Positions 8,839-18,192 of a DNA stretch of 64,000 nt are shown piece by piece. A model generated the notes under the pieces. The model was not told the origin of the DNA. It worked only from the letters and a program-made list of their open reading frames with translations, and searched no databases. The first letter of the stretch is position 1; each line of letters starts with the position of its first letter. This DNA is from Lishizhenia tianjinensis (GTDB lineage Bacteria > Bacteroidota > Bacteroidia > Flavobacteriales_D > Crocinitomicaceae), in the NCBI RefSeq assembly GCF_900116425.1, contig NZ_FPAS01000006.1:124001-188000 (forward strand), written 5' to 3'. The position numbers and the translations under genes are program-made.

Positions 8839-9713
8839 TCGTCTTTTCTTTTTTCAGTTACTTTCACTGAATATTTGTTGTTATTCAGATCGACAATATC
8901 ATGCATAGAAAGCGTAGCACTTACTATGGCGAGTATAGGAGCAATGGAGGCCAGAAACCATAAAACCATATTTAAGGCTATGATTCCAAATTGTTTCAAA
9001 GGAGCTTTTCCAAAGTTCGAAAAATCAAACATCACCCCTAAATCAACTGGCACTAATATAAAAATAGAATATATACTTCCAATGGCTACAGCCAAACCTC
9101 TGTGATTTCTCACAAAGAAAATACTCTGATCTATGTCCAACCTTCTGCGTTCATTTACGTAGTCGATAAAACTAAAACCATAGTAAAAGAACCCTATAAC
9201 AAAGGTAAGGTAGAAAATTGGAGAAGCCTTAGGATCGTCCCAACCTATGAATGAAAAAATTAAAATAATCAGGAAGAAAAAATATTCCCACATCACATTT
9301 CTGAAGGCTATTTGTATCCCACGTTGTACATCGTGTAGGGTTTGATTGAAGTCAAAAGGATATTTTTTACCCGTTAAAATGGTCTCCACTTTCTGAGAAA
9401 TCAATGAAATCATGGGCGACAGTAATACCACTACAATGTACTTGGCGAATTTCATTAAGATGAGTCCGACCGTTATAGAAAGCAGTAACTTGAGCACAAA
9501 CCAAATGGTATCGTTCATGGTTTCACATTCCAAACACCCCAATTGTTCGCTCCAGGTAGACTGCCAAGTTAGGGCTTGATTACCGACAAAATAAATTCCC
9601 AGCATCAATAAAGCAGGAATGGGGAAATACCAATACAATTTGTGAGCAATAATAAATCGTACTGCCTTGTAATAATTCTTTATCCCTAAAGCGAAATGTT
9701 TAAAAAACTCCAT
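8835..9713 (-). CDS. EI24 domain (CysZ-like) integral membrane protein
   Basis: 292-residue membrane protein opening with the family-typical MEFFKHFALGIKNYYKA, followed by about four to six hydrophobic segments (near residues 25-45, 70-105, 145-180, 200-225, 240-270) and a charged C-terminus. EI24/CysZ-like proteins are linked to sulfate or small-anion movement in other bacteria, but the substrate here is unknown. It is the first gene of a two-gene operon with the TPR/PD40 protein and divergent from purB. Confidence 0.7.
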   Translation of the reverse strand: MEFFKHFALGIKNYYKAVRFIIAHKLYWYFPIPALLMLGIYFVGNQALTWQSTWSEQLGCLECETMNDTIWFVLKLLLSITVGLILMKFAKYIVVVLLSPMISLISQKVETILTGKKYPFDFNQTLHDVQRGIQIAFRNVMWEYFFFLIILIFSFIGWDDPKASPIFYLTFVIGFFYYGFSFIDYVNERRRLDIDQSIFFVRNHRGLAVAIGSIYSIFILVPVDLGVMFDFSNFGKAPLKQFGIIALNMVLWFLASIAPILAIVSATLSMHDIVDLNNNKYSVKVTEKRKDE

Positions 9714-9783
9714 ACGTTAAACCCAGAGCTATAAATATAATATTAAAGCCCCTTAATCAAAATGCTATGTGAGATTGATTTCT

Positions 9784-9791
9784 TATCTTTG
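9784..9791 (+). promoter_or_regulatory. Probable -7 box of purB
   Basis: TATCTTTG, a perfect TAnnTTTG. The predicted leader before the purB ATG is about 88 nt, unusually long for this window. Confidence 0.5.
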
Positions 9792-9884
9792 CGCTTTCTT
9801 TTTAAAACGCCTCTTAGATATTCTAAGGAAGCTAAAAGGTTTGAAAAGAAAGCAATACATAATTGAATCTTAAAAAAAACAGAG

Positions 9885-11237
9885 ATGGATTTAAATGCGC
9901 TTACAGCAATTTCACCAATAGATGGTAGATACAGAAGAAAAGTTAATGAATTAGCCCCTTATTTTTCGGAGTTTGGTTTAATCAAATACAGGGTATTGGT
10001 TGAAATCGAATATTTGATTGATTTGGTAAATTCTGGAATTGCTCCCTTAGCCGATTTTCCAAAAGACAAGTTTGAAGCCTTAAGAGATGTTTACAGAAAC
10101 TTCTCGGAAGACAACGCTTTAGAGATTAAAGAAACAGAGAAAACTACCAACCACGATGTTAAGGCGGTTGAGTACTTTGTGAAAGCGAGAATGACAGACT
10201 TAGGTTTAGAAAAATACTTAGAGTTTGTTCACTTTGGTTTAACGTCTCAAGATATCAACAACACTTCTATTCCTTTATCTTTAAAAGAAGCTGTAAATGA
10301 TGTTTACAAGCCAGAATTAGAAGCAATTTTAGCGAAATTGGATACTTTGAGCGAAGAGTGGAAAGATATTTCTATGTTGGCTAAAACGCACGGTCAGCCA
10401 GCTTCTCCAACGCGTTTAGGAAAAGAAATTAAGGTTTTCTCTGAGCGTATTAAGGTTCAATTAGCACAATTAAACGCTGTTGATTTTTCTGCAAAATTCG
10501 GTGGTGCAACAGGAAACTTAAATGCACACCACGTTGCCTTCCCTACAGGAAACTGGGTAGAATTTGCCAATAACTTTGTAAACAATACTTTGGGATTGTC
10601 TAGATCTCAAACAACAACTCAAATTGAGCACTACGATAACTTAGCTGCTTTATTTGATGCTATGAAGCGTATCAACACTATTCTTGTTGACTTGAACAGA
10701 GATATGTGGACGTACATTTCTATGGAATACTTCAAGCAAAAATTAAAAGAAGGAGAGATTGGTTCCTCTGCTATGCCACACAAAGTAAATCCTATAGACT
10801 TCGAAAACTCTGAAGGAAACTTAGGTATGGCCAATGCTATTTTCGAACACCTTTCTGCAAAACTTCCAATTTCTAGATTACAACGTGACCTTACAGATTC
10901 AACTGTATTGAGAAATGTTGGGGTTCCTATCGGACACACATTAATTGGATTTAAATCTACTATGGTAGGATTAGAGAAATTATTGTTAAACCCAGCTGCG
11001 TTGGCAGAAGATTTAGAAAACAACTGGGCAGTTGTTGCTGAAGCAATTCAAACAGTCTTAAGAAGAGAAGGTTACGAAAAGCCATACGAAGCATTAAAAG
11101 GTTTAACGCGTAAGAATGAGGCTGTAACGAAAGAAACGGTACACAATTTCATTGAAACTTTAAACGTTAGTGACCTTATAAAAGCTGAATTAAAAGAAAT
11201 TACACCAAGCAATTATACAGGTATACAATTAGTGTAA
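9885..11237 (+). CDS. purB: Adenylosuccinate lyase
   Basis: 450 residues. Cleaves SAICAR and adenylosuccinate, serving two steps of purine synthesis. The fumarase/aspartase superfamily signature SSAMPHKVNPIDFE, with the flexible-loop catalytic Ser, is present near residues 295-308. The other conserved regions are HDVKAVEY, LTSQDINNT and AKTHGQPASPT, the last containing the catalytic His. It is full length with no defects and is followed closely by an unrelated secreted protein gene. Confidence 0.96.
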   Translation: MDLNALTAISPIDGRYRRKVNELAPYFSEFGLIKYRVLVEIEYLIDLVNSGIAPLADFPKDKFEALRDVYRNFSEDNALEIKETEKTTNHDVKAVEYFVKARMTDLGLEKYLEFVHFGLTSQDINNTSIPLSLKEAVNDVYKPELEAILAKLDTLSEEWKDISMLAKTHGQPASPTRLGKEIKVFSERIKVQLAQLNAVDFSAKFGGATGNLNAHHVAFPTGNWVEFANNFVNNTLGLSRSQTTTQIEHYDNLAALFDAMKRINTILVDLNRDMWTYISMEYFKQKLKEGEIGSSAMPHKVNPIDFENSEGNLGMANAIFEHLSAKLPISRLQRDLTDSTVLRNVGVPIGHTLIGFKSTMVGLEKLLLNPAALAEDLENNWAVVAEAIQTVLRREGYEKPYEALKGLTRKNEAVTKETVHNFIETLNVSDLIKAELKEITPSNYTGIQLV

Positions 11238-11267
11238 ATAATTGCTGGTTTTTTGTATTTTAAAACC

Positions 11268-12818
11268 ATGAAATTATTTATCTCCCTTATCGTTGTATGT
11301 ATTTCGACTTTTGGAATCTGTCAAGATTTTGAAATTGGCCAAGCTGTAAAAAACATCGGAGCTATTAAAGAAGTTCAAATTCTTGGTCCGAACGAATACA
11401 TAGCCACTTCGATTAAACAACGCATAGGGAGAAACAAGATAGTACTTGAACATTTTGTTAACCACAAAAAGGTAAAAGAGATAGAAACTCCTTACCGGGT
11501 TAATAAAAGTTTAGGAAAATTTGAAGATTTCATCTTGGTCGATGGTAAGGGCTTTGCCTTTATCAGCGACCAAGTTGGAAAAGCCCGCAACCTTTACATC
11601 GAAGACCTAGATTTAGAAGACGGAGAATTTGGCAAAGCTGAATTCATTATGGAAGATCCCCTTCCCCGTAACAGACAACTTCCTTCTGCTTTTCAATTCA
11701 AAGTTTCAAACAACAAAAAATTTATAGGAATTATGGTTGATGTTTCTCTAAAAGGAGACTCCATCAACACCTATCAATTTGTGGTTTTAAACAATAAAAA
11801 AGAAATAATTAATAGAGGAAGATTCAACCTACGCTCTCCTAAAGCAAGAAATGTAGATTTCAATTTCTGGGTAACCAAAAGTGGTAAGATAGTGGTTTAC
11901 CATAAAGAAGGTGTACAAGAAAGTACGGGTATTTTTAAAAACAAATTTGTTCTGGTAAGGAGTCATCTCTACAAAGTTGATGGCAAGGAAGTGTATCATC
12001 AAGTATTGAACAACGCTAAGGATGAAATTGCTTTTGAAATTGAAGTGGAAGAGGGAAATGATGCCTCTTTATATGTCCATGGGTTTTATCAAAAACAGAG
12101 TCACGATCAATACAACACAGACATCAATGGAGCTGTATTTAAGAAATACTCACCCCAATTAGTTTTAGAAATAGAAACCTACAAAGAATTCCCTACAGAT
12201 ATATTACTGATAGGCTTAACTGAAGAAGAGGTGAGCAAACAACGAGAAAATCTTTCTATGTCTGATTATTTGCTAAGAAATTCATTTATAGACACTCTTC
12301 ATAATTGTATTATTGGCGTAGCCGAGCAGTACTACAAACTTGAAGAAAGCTATCCAGACTCGCGGGGATATTTAAGAACGGAAACGCGTTACTATTTCAA
12401 TGATATATTGAGCTATAGATTTAATTTGGATGGCAGTTTTGAATGGATGAACAAAGCGCCTAAAATTCAGGTTACAGCAAATGATAAAGGGTATTACTCC
12501 AGTTTCTTTTCTTACATGAATGAAGACCAAGATTTAGTGGTAATTTTCAACGATGACTCTGCCAATTATTTAGAAAATGGCGATTATGTTGATCCTTCTA
12601 AACAGAAAATTAGTACTCAGCGAAAATCTGCTTATACTACAACAAAATTGACCATAGATAATAGAACGGGTGATAAGGAATTTGAAAAGTTTATCGTAAA
12701 GTTTGAAAGAAAGGCACTACTTGTTCCTCGCTTGGGTTATGTTAATGGTGATGGAAGTATACGTGTAGTTCTAATTGAAGGTCAACACACCTACAAATTT
12801 GTTTCAGTCTTGAATTAA
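11268..12818 (+). CDS. Secreted protein of unknown function
   Basis: 516 residues from the ATG at 11268. An in-frame TTG 15 bp upstream is possible, but the ATG gives a proper signal peptide (MKLFISLIVVCISTFGICQ). The mature part is rich in beta strands and in polar and aromatic residues, with no motif I recognise and no obvious C-terminal sorting domain. Weakly repeating blocks such as VLVRSHLYKVDGKEVYHQ suggest a propeller-like fold; this is inference. Its last 15 bp overlap the convergent anti-sigma gene. Confidence 0.6.
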   Translation: MKLFISLIVVCISTFGICQDFEIGQAVKNIGAIKEVQILGPNEYIATSIKQRIGRNKIVLEHFVNHKKVKEIETPYRVNKSLGKFEDFILVDGKGFAFISDQVGKARNLYIEDLDLEDGEFGKAEFIMEDPLPRNRQLPSAFQFKVSNNKKFIGIMVDVSLKGDSINTYQFVVLNNKKEIINRGRFNLRSPKARNVDFNFWVTKSGKIVVYHKEGVQESTGIFKNKFVLVRSHLYKVDGKEVYHQVLNNAKDEIAFEIEVEEGNDASLYVHGFYQKQSHDQYNTDINGAVFKKYSPQLVLEIETYKEFPTDILLIGLTEEEVSKQRENLSMSDYLLRNSFIDTLHNCIIGVAEQYYKLEESYPDSRGYLRTETRYYFNDILSYRFNLDGSFEWMNKAPKIQVTANDKGYYSSFFSYMNEDQDLVVIFNDDSANYLENGDYVDPSKQKISTQRKSAYTTTKLTIDNRTGDKEFEKFIVKFERKALLVPRLGYVNGDGSIRVVLIEGQHTYKFVSVLN

Positions 12819-13040
12819 ACCTGCTTTCATTTTACCTTTTTCTTCTTCTGTACATTTAGAAGTTTCATTTTTTTCTTGGCCCGATAAAACACGGTCAATT
12901 TTTTCCGAACAGGACGTATAATCTCTGCAACATTTGCACATTAAAAGGTGAAAGCGAATTCTTGTTTTTCTCAAAAAACCAACGCCTTTTGCCAATTGCT
13001 CCTCGTGCAATATTTGTATTTCTTCACAATGCTTACTCAT
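12804..13040 (-). CDS. Small zinc-finger anti-sigma factor-like protein
   Basis: 78 residues, directly downstream of an ECF sigma gene (3 bp gap). It carries the His-Cys-rich core of zf-HC2-type anti-sigma factors (HLLMCKCCRDYTSC, with an upstream HCEEIQ). It has no membrane segment, so it would be a soluble regulator that holds the sigma factor until a redox or metal signal releases it. The assignment rests on cysteine spacing and context. Its end runs 15 bp into the convergent secreted-protein gene. Confidence 0.65.
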   Translation of the reverse strand: MSKHCEEIQILHEEQLAKGVGFLRKTRIRFHLLMCKCCRDYTSCSEKIDRVLSGQEKNETSKCTEEEKGKMKAGLIQD

Positions 13041-13043
13041 CTT

Positions 13044-13592
13044 CTAAAACCATTTTGTTCCCAAACATTCTCTCAAGGTTGTTTTTGCCCTATGAACGAT
13101 TACCCAAAGGTTGGACGCTGTAATGTCAAACTCCTTACTTATCTCCTCCCCTTTTTTGTTCTCAAAGTACTTTGCCCGCATAATTCCTTGCCATTGCTCT
13201 GGTAATTTGGCCATACAATCTTCCAACAGCATTTGCTCTTCGTCAAAAATCAGAGCTGATTCGCCATCATTTTCGTGCTTTTCTCCGGTTTCCAATAACC
13301 AATCTTGCGATCCATCTTCATCAGATCCATAATGTGAAATCGGTTTAGTTTTCCTAGATTGTTGTTGCCTCCAGTGGTCAATAATTTTTCGATTCAATAT
13401 ACTCACCAACCATGTTTTAGGCGAGCTTTTTCCTTGGAAGGTATGGAGGTTTTTAAGGGCAGACACATAAGTATCTTGTAAAAAATCTAAGGCCAAATCT
13501 CTGTCTTTTATTTTTGACAATGCAAAGTTCAGCAAGTAGTCACTATATGCATCTACCCACTCTTCTAAAATTGCGGCATTGGATTTTTCCAT
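13044..13592 (-). CDS. ECF-type RNA polymerase sigma factor
   Basis: 182 residues. Region 2 is visible as YSDYLLNFALSKIKDRDLALDFLQDTYVSALKN with the core-binding and -10 recognition helices. Region 4 is LPEQWQGIMRAKYFENKKGEEISKEFDITASNLWVIVHRAK, the -35 helix-turn-helix. A longer than usual acidic linker (SDEDGSQDWLLETGEKHEND) joins them. It is paired with the zinc-finger protein downstream. The regulon is unknown. Confidence 0.9.
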   Translation of the reverse strand: MEKSNAAILEEWVDAYSDYLLNFALSKIKDRDLALDFLQDTYVSALKNLHTFQGKSSPKTWLVSILNRKIIDHWRQQQSRKTKPISHYGSDEDGSQDWLLETGEKHENDGESALIFDEEQMLLEDCMAKLPEQWQGIMRAKYFENKKGEEISKEFDITASNLWVIVHRAKTTLRECLGTKWF

Positions 13593-13728
13593 AAAACGAA
13601 GATAGTAGAAAAATCTTTGCGTAGAGAACCCCCTTGGTCATTATGATTACAAGTTCTAAAATGGTCTAGATCTGTTTCTTTTTTGGAATTGTTTAACAAT
13701 AATTCTAGACAAGCAACGTAATCTTCTT

Positions 13729-13736
13729 TAAATTTG
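13729..13736 (+). promoter_or_regulatory. -7 box of the outer membrane protein-waaA unit
   Basis: TAAATTTG matches TAnnTTTG and ends 4 bp before the ATG at 13741, implying a leaderless mRNA. Confidence 0.55.
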
Positions 13737-13740
13737 TGGC

Positions 13741-14502
13741 ATGACAAGATTTGTACTCCTTATTAGCCTTTTTGTTTTGGTAGGAAATACCTATGCTCAA
13801 AGAAATGTGAAAGATAAAGCCATAGGTACACCTTACATTGGATTGCAGTATACTGCATCCCTACCTCAAGCCGATTTGGCTAAGCGATTCGGATTTTTCA
13901 ATCAAATCGGGAGTTTTGCAGGATATAAAACAGCCAAAAACTGGATTTATGGTGTAGATGGAAACTTCTTTTTTGGCGGTGATATCAAAGACAAATCACT
14001 ACTCTCTAACTTTGTAGATCCTAATGGAAATATAACAGAGGCAGAAGCAGGAAATGCGGGTACTGTTTTGTTATTCATGAGAGGTTTCAATGCCAATGTG
14101 AGTGTTGGTAAAATCTTCCCTGTTCTATCTCCCAACCCCAACTCGGGAATTATGGTACAATTCGGTGCGGGTTACTTACTTCATAAATATAGAATAGAGA
14201 CGAACGATGATTTCATACCGCAATTTGAAAATGACTATAGAAAAGGTTATGACCGTTTAACCATAGGCGTGAATACTTCTCAATTCGTAGGATACAGTTT
14301 TATGGCCAATACGGGAGTTTACAATTTCTACGCAGGGTTCTATTTCCAACAAGGTTTTACTAGAAACCAGAGAGATTTGAACTGGGACCAACCAGATGTA
14401 CCTGTTTCTAAAGACCTCCGTTTTGATCATCAAATAGGTATAAGAGCAGGTTGGTTAATACCCGTATACAAAAGACAACCTAAAGATTTTTACCTAAACT
14501 AG
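13741..14502 (+). CDS. Putative outer membrane beta-barrel protein
   Basis: 253 residues with a signal peptide (MTRFVLLISLFVLVGNTYAQ). The mature chain has alternating hydrophobic/polar strands with Gly and aromatic residues (IGLQYTASLP, WIYGVDGNFFFGG, NSGIMVQFGAGYLLHKY, YNFYAGFYFQQGF, IGIRAGWLIPVY) typical of small barrels. It abuts waaA with no gap, so it may be linked to lipopolysaccharide export or the outer leaflet. No family recognised. Confidence 0.65.
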   Translation: MTRFVLLISLFVLVGNTYAQRNVKDKAIGTPYIGLQYTASLPQADLAKRFGFFNQIGSFAGYKTAKNWIYGVDGNFFFGGDIKDKSLLSNFVDPNGNITEAEAGNAGTVLLFMRGFNANVSVGKIFPVLSPNPNSGIMVQFGAGYLLHKYRIETNDDFIPQFENDYRKGYDRLTIGVNTSQFVGYSFMANTGVYNFYAGFYFQQGFTRNQRDLNWDQPDVPVSKDLRFDHQIGIRAGWLIPVYKRQPKDFYLN

Positions 14503-15705
14503 ATGCTCTTTTATTCCATAGGTATTCGCACATATGCACTTTTGGTAGCCGTGGCGTCCATATTTAACCCTAAGGCGAAATTATGGTTAAATGGACGTAA
14601 GAATTGGCGGGATAAATTACCAAAAACAGACAAAGATGTGGTTTGGTTTCATGCTGCTTCATTGGGAGAGTTTGAACAAGGTAGACCTATCATAGAAGAC
14701 TATAAAAAGGAACACCCAGAAGCTTTTATCTTGTTGACATTTTTTAGTCCGAGCGGCTATGAAATACGCAAGAATTACGAGGGTGCAGACTACATTTGCT
14801 ACCTTCCTCTCGATACTAAAAAGAATGCAAAAGACTTCCTTGCTCACTTTCAACCCAAGACTGTATTTTTCATAAAATATGAATTTTGGTTACGCTATAT
14901 ATTTGAAGCAAAAAAACAGGGAAGTAAACTCTATGTTATTTCAGCGCTATTTAGAGAAAACCAACGTTTTTTCAAGTGGTATGGAAACAATTTCAGAAAA
15001 GCCTTAAATCAATTTGATCAGTTCTTTGTACAAAATCAAAAGAGTGCAACATTGCTGGAAAGTATAGGGATAACAAAATATAAGATCACAGGTGATACCC
15101 GTTACGATCGCGTTATGGAAAATGCACGTAAGGTAAAATCCATATCCAAAATAGAAAATTGGTTACAAGGAGAAAAGGCATTGATTATTGGTAGTTCATG
15201 GAAGGCGGATGAAGAAATCTTAGCTCCATTTATCAATGAAAACTACGGGGGAAAAGTTATACTAGCTTCTCATGAAGTGGGAGAAGAAAGAACCCATGAA
15301 ATTTTAAAAACATTTTCATTAAAGTCTCAACGATATACTGAACTTGGTGAGGAAATAAATACCGATACACAGCTATTGGTTATTGACTGTATAGGAATTC
15401 TGGCCAACGTTTATCAATATGGAAAAATGGCCTATGTGGGAGGTGGTTTCGGCACAGGACTCCACAATATTCTTGAACCAAGTGCTTTTGGGTTACCTGT
15501 AGTATTTGGCCCTATACATAAGAAATTTCCAGAAGCGCAAATACATATAGACCAAGGCATTGCTTTTTCAGTTTCAACAACTGAAGAACTTCAACGTAGT
15601 TTTGAGAACATCTCAGAAAATTTAGAGGTATTAAAAAGCTCCTGCCTTTCCTTTATGAAAGAAAGCACAGGAGCCCGAGAAATTATCAAAGGATTTGTTG
15701 CCTAA
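14503..15705 (+). CDS. waaA: 3-deoxy-D-manno-octulosonic acid (Kdo) transferase
   Basis: 400 residues. Adds Kdo from CMP-Kdo to lipid A at the inner face of the cytoplasmic membrane. An N-terminal membrane anchor precedes the glycosyltransferase N domain (VWFHAASLGEFEQGRPII, with the catalytic Glu in GEFEQ) and the GT-B C-terminal domain with GSSWKADEE and the nucleotide-binding YVGGGFGTGLHNILEP. The start codon follows immediately after the stop of the barrel gene. It shows that the organism makes Kdo-containing lipopolysaccharide. Confidence 0.93.
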   Translation: MLFYSIGIRTYALLVAVASIFNPKAKLWLNGRKNWRDKLPKTDKDVVWFHAASLGEFEQGRPIIEDYKKEHPEAFILLTFFSPSGYEIRKNYEGADYICYLPLDTKKNAKDFLAHFQPKTVFFIKYEFWLRYIFEAKKQGSKLYVISALFRENQRFFKWYGNNFRKALNQFDQFFVQNQKSATLLESIGITKYKITGDTRYDRVMENARKVKSISKIENWLQGEKALIIGSSWKADEEILAPFINENYGGKVILASHEVGEERTHEILKTFSLKSQRYTELGEEINTDTQLLVIDCIGILANVYQYGKMAYVGGGFGTGLHNILEPSAFGLPVVFGPIHKKFPEAQIHIDQGIAFSVSTTEELQRSFENISENLEVLKSSCLSFMKESTGAREIIKGFVA

Positions 15706-16415
15706 TCATCTCTTCTTCCCAATAAAAGAGAAACGTAGTATAGAACAGTAACCACCGCGCCAATTGCTGCTACTACATAGGTCATAGCAGCCCATTTTAA
15801 TGCATCCTTAGATCTTTCATACTCCGTTTGAGTAGAAATACCGGTTGATTTCAACCAAACCAAGGCTCTTTTCGATGCATCAAATTCTACCGGCAAGGTT
15901 ACCAAAGCGAAGAGTGCAAAAATTCCATAGGTTATAATGAGTACCCATAAAATTAAATCTAAGGGAAAAGATTGAAACAAGACGGCACCTCCAAAGATGG
16001 ATGCGAGCATGATAATGTTTAAAATCTTACCGCTTGCATTTTGTAAGGGCACTAATCTCGACCTCAATTCTAAGGGTTTATAAGCTTGCGCGTGCTGAAG
16101 AACATGGCCACATTCGTGAGCCGCGACGGCAGCAGCTGCTGCATTTGCACCATAGTACACATCTTTGGAAAGATTGACTGTTTTATTGAGCGGGTTGTAG
16201 TGATCACTTAATTGTCCAGGTACACATACAATGTCCACATCATAGATATTATTGTCTTGCAACATCGCCTCGGCAATTTGCTTACCTGTCATACCATGTT
16301 GCGAAGGAATTTTGGAATAACGCTGAAATTTAGCTCGGAGCACATTACTTACGACTGCACCGATAATCATAAATACAAAGCCAATCAGCATGGCCGGACC
16401 TATAGATACTCCCAT
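15702..16415 (-). CDS. Membrane zinc metallopeptidase, YugP family
   Basis: 237 residues with an N-terminal membrane helix (about 5-25), a cytoplasmic catalytic part containing HECGH (His100, Glu101, His104) followed by the AQAYKPLELR region, and two or three C-terminal membrane segments. This is the neutral zinc metallopeptidase 2 family related to M48/HtpX, inferred to work in membrane protein quality control. The last 4 bp overlap the convergent waaA end. Confidence 0.85.
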   Translation of the reverse strand: MGVSIGPAMLIGFVFMIIGAVVSNVLRAKFQRYSKIPSQHGMTGKQIAEAMLQDNNIYDVDIVCVPGQLSDHYNPLNKTVNLSKDVYYGANAAAAAVAAHECGHVLQHAQAYKPLELRSRLVPLQNASGKILNIIMLASIFGGAVLFQSFPLDLILWVLIITYGIFALFALVTLPVEFDASKRALVWLKSTGISTQTEYERSKDALKWAAMTYVVAAIGAVVTVLYYVSLLLGRRDD

Positions 16416-16561
16416 TGTTTTTTTATTTAAAAATAGTGAATTGTTTGGTGAATTAGTCGGGTGAGGTAAAGGATTCTTAATGGTTTTTGGGGTGAAATTC
16501 TTAAGAAATGTTAAGGGGGAGGTGGAGGTGACTTTATGGGGGAAGTTGAGTAATAATATTA

Positions 16562-16772
16562 TTGATTAGTCGCATGTTTGCCAAGTCTTAAAACTACCTA
16601 ATAATACTGGGAATAACGACGAAAATCCTTTCCTATTCAACAGTAAATACACCCTAAAAATGATGAAATTCATAGAAATTAAGACAAATCAATTCTTTAA
16701 AGATCATTCGATTTCACTACACTACCTATAAACACTATACTTCCAGCCTCTGGCAAACATGCGACTAATCAA
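16562..16772. mobile_element. Gene-less terminal-inverted-repeat element A
   Basis: 211 bp bounded by a perfect 22-bp inverted repeat (core GATTAGTCGCATGTTTGC at the left, its complement at 16751-16772). The 167-bp interior holds no gene beyond a 23-codon frame (MMKFIEIKTNQFFK...) and is unlike the interiors of elements B and D. It lies in the 404-bp divergent gap between the zinc peptidase and the Crp/Fnr gene, 48 bp before the latter's ATG, so it may affect its expression. The left flank (16490-16550) is G-rich. No target duplication is evident. Confidence 0.8.
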
Positions 16773-16819
16773 AGTATATCTCATCATTATTTTACTTTTA
16801 GATATTATAATCTTGATAC

Positions 16820-17398
16820 ATGCAAACGTTGAATTTTCTTAATAGTCCGCTGATTACGCACAATTTTAGCAACGAAGAAAAAGAGCATATTTCCACTTAT
16901 TTCACATTTGAAAAACATCCTAAAAAAGCCACCTTACTTCATGGAGGGAAAATCTGTAAGAACCTCTATTTTGTAAATAAAGGATGTCTACATTTGTACT
17001 TTATCGATCAGAATGGAACCCAGCGTACAACCCAGTTTGCTTTGGAAAATTGGTGGTTGACCGATTTCTTAAATTTTCCATTACAGACCACAACAGAATT
17101 CTATATAGATACGGTTGAACGATCAGAAGTACTTCGCATTACAACGGATCAGTACAATCAATTACTTTCTGACCATCCACATTTAGAACCGTACTTCAGA
17201 AAAACTTTTGAAATTGGATATGGTGCAGCACTACAAAGAATTAAATACATGCAGTCTTACACCAAAGAAGAAATGTACCTTTACTTTGCAGAGGCTTTTC
17301 CTCATTTTGTGAATAGGGTTCCTCAATATTTATTAGCCAGTTTTTTAGGGTTAACCCCTGAGTATCTCAGCGAATTGAAAAAGAAAAACATTTCTTAA
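16820..17398 (+). CDS. Crp/Fnr family transcription regulator
   Basis: 192 residues. A cyclic-nucleotide-binding-type beta barrel spans residues about 20-115 (LLHGGKICKNLYFVNKGCLHLYF), followed by the dimer helix and a C-terminal winged helix (VPQYLLASFLGLTPEYLSELKKK) that recognises DNA. It has no iron-sulfur cysteine pattern, so it is not FNR-type. Element A lies just upstream, and a DJ-1 lipoprotein gene with its own promoter box follows. Confidence 0.85.
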   Translation: MQTLNFLNSPLITHNFSNEEKEHISTYFTFEKHPKKATLLHGGKICKNLYFVNKGCLHLYFIDQNGTQRTTQFALENWWLTDFLNFPLQTTTEFYIDTVERSEVLRITTDQYNQLLSDHPHLEPYFRKTFEIGYGAALQRIKYMQSYTKEEMYLYFAEAFPHFVNRVPQYLLASFLGLTPEYLSELKKKNIS

Positions 17399-17430
17399 AC
17401 TGGCTTAAGATTTAAGGTAATTGTACTCCC

Positions 17431-17438
17431 TAAATTTG
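17431..17438 (+). promoter_or_regulatory. -7 box of the DJ-1-like lipoprotein gene
   Basis: TAAATTTG matches TAnnTTTG, 13 bp before the ATG at 17452. Confidence 0.5.
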
Positions 17439-17451
17439 TGAGAAAAAGATT

Positions 17452-18171
17452 ATGAAGACAATACTTATCACCTTAGGGGTAGCAATTTTATTCGGTTCTT
17501 GTAAACAAGAAAATACTCCATCTAGTATAGAAACCCAAAGTAAAGTTCTAACGGATGGACTTATAAATACCGAACTACCAACCATAGGATTATTAATCTT
17601 TGAGGGAGTTTTGCAAAGCGAGGTTGTAGCTACCTCTGATGTATTTTCAAAGACAAATTTTTCAGGTTCAAAATTATTTAATGTTGTTACCATTTCAGAA
17701 ACACTTTCACCCATAAAAACTGAAGAAGGTTTACACTTTGTCCCTGACTTCAACTATGATAATTGTCCTGAATTAGATGTATTATTTGTACCTAGTGGTT
17801 ATGACATGTACGGTCAAGTTAACAACAAAGAAACCATAACATTTATTCAGAGGAAAAACAAAGAGGTTGACCATGTGGTTAGCAATTGTGCAGGTGCACA
17901 ACTCATAGGAAAATCTGGTATTGCAGACGGACATAAAATCGTTACTTGGATAGGTGGTGGCAAGGATTTGCAAAATGATTACCCCAATCTATTGGTTCAA
18001 AATGACAGCCTAGTAAGCTTTGTGGAGGATGGAAGGTTTAGTTCTTCTAATGGTAATTTAGCCAGTTATATTTCTGCATTGAATTTATTAGAGAAAATGA
18101 CTGACAGTGCACATGTTGAATTTGTTAAAAGTTACTTGTATTTGGATAGGTTGCAGGATTGGGAGAATTGA
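17452..18171 (+). CDS. DJ-1/PfpI family lipoprotein
   Basis: 239 residues. The N-terminus is a lipoprotein signal with lipobox FGSC (Cys17). The DJ-1/PfpI (class I glutamine amidotransferase-like) domain covers about residues 43-230: strand TIGLLIFEGV, D/E loop LDVLFVPSGYDMYG, and the nucleophile elbow VSNCAGAQLIG with Cys146. Most DJ-1 proteins are cytoplasmic, so membrane anchoring is unusual. It could be an isonitrile hydratase-like or glyoxalase-like enzyme; the substrate is not visible. Confidence 0.85.
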   Translation: MKTILITLGVAILFGSCKQENTPSSIETQSKVLTDGLINTELPTIGLLIFEGVLQSEVVATSDVFSKTNFSGSKLFNVVTISETLSPIKTEEGLHFVPDFNYDNCPELDVLFVPSGYDMYGQVNNKETITFIQRKNKEVDHVVSNCAGAQLIGKSGIADGHKIVTWIGGGKDLQNDYPNLLVQNDSLVSFVEDGRFSSSNGNLASYISALNLLEKMTDSAHVEFVKSYLYLDRLQDWEN

Positions 18172-18192
18172 TTGAAAAGCAGAAAAAATTTG

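Noticed and set aside
11253-11270. TTG start five codons upstream of the secreted protein gene
   Set aside because: The ATG at 11268 gives a proper signal peptide; the longer form adds polar residues in front of it.
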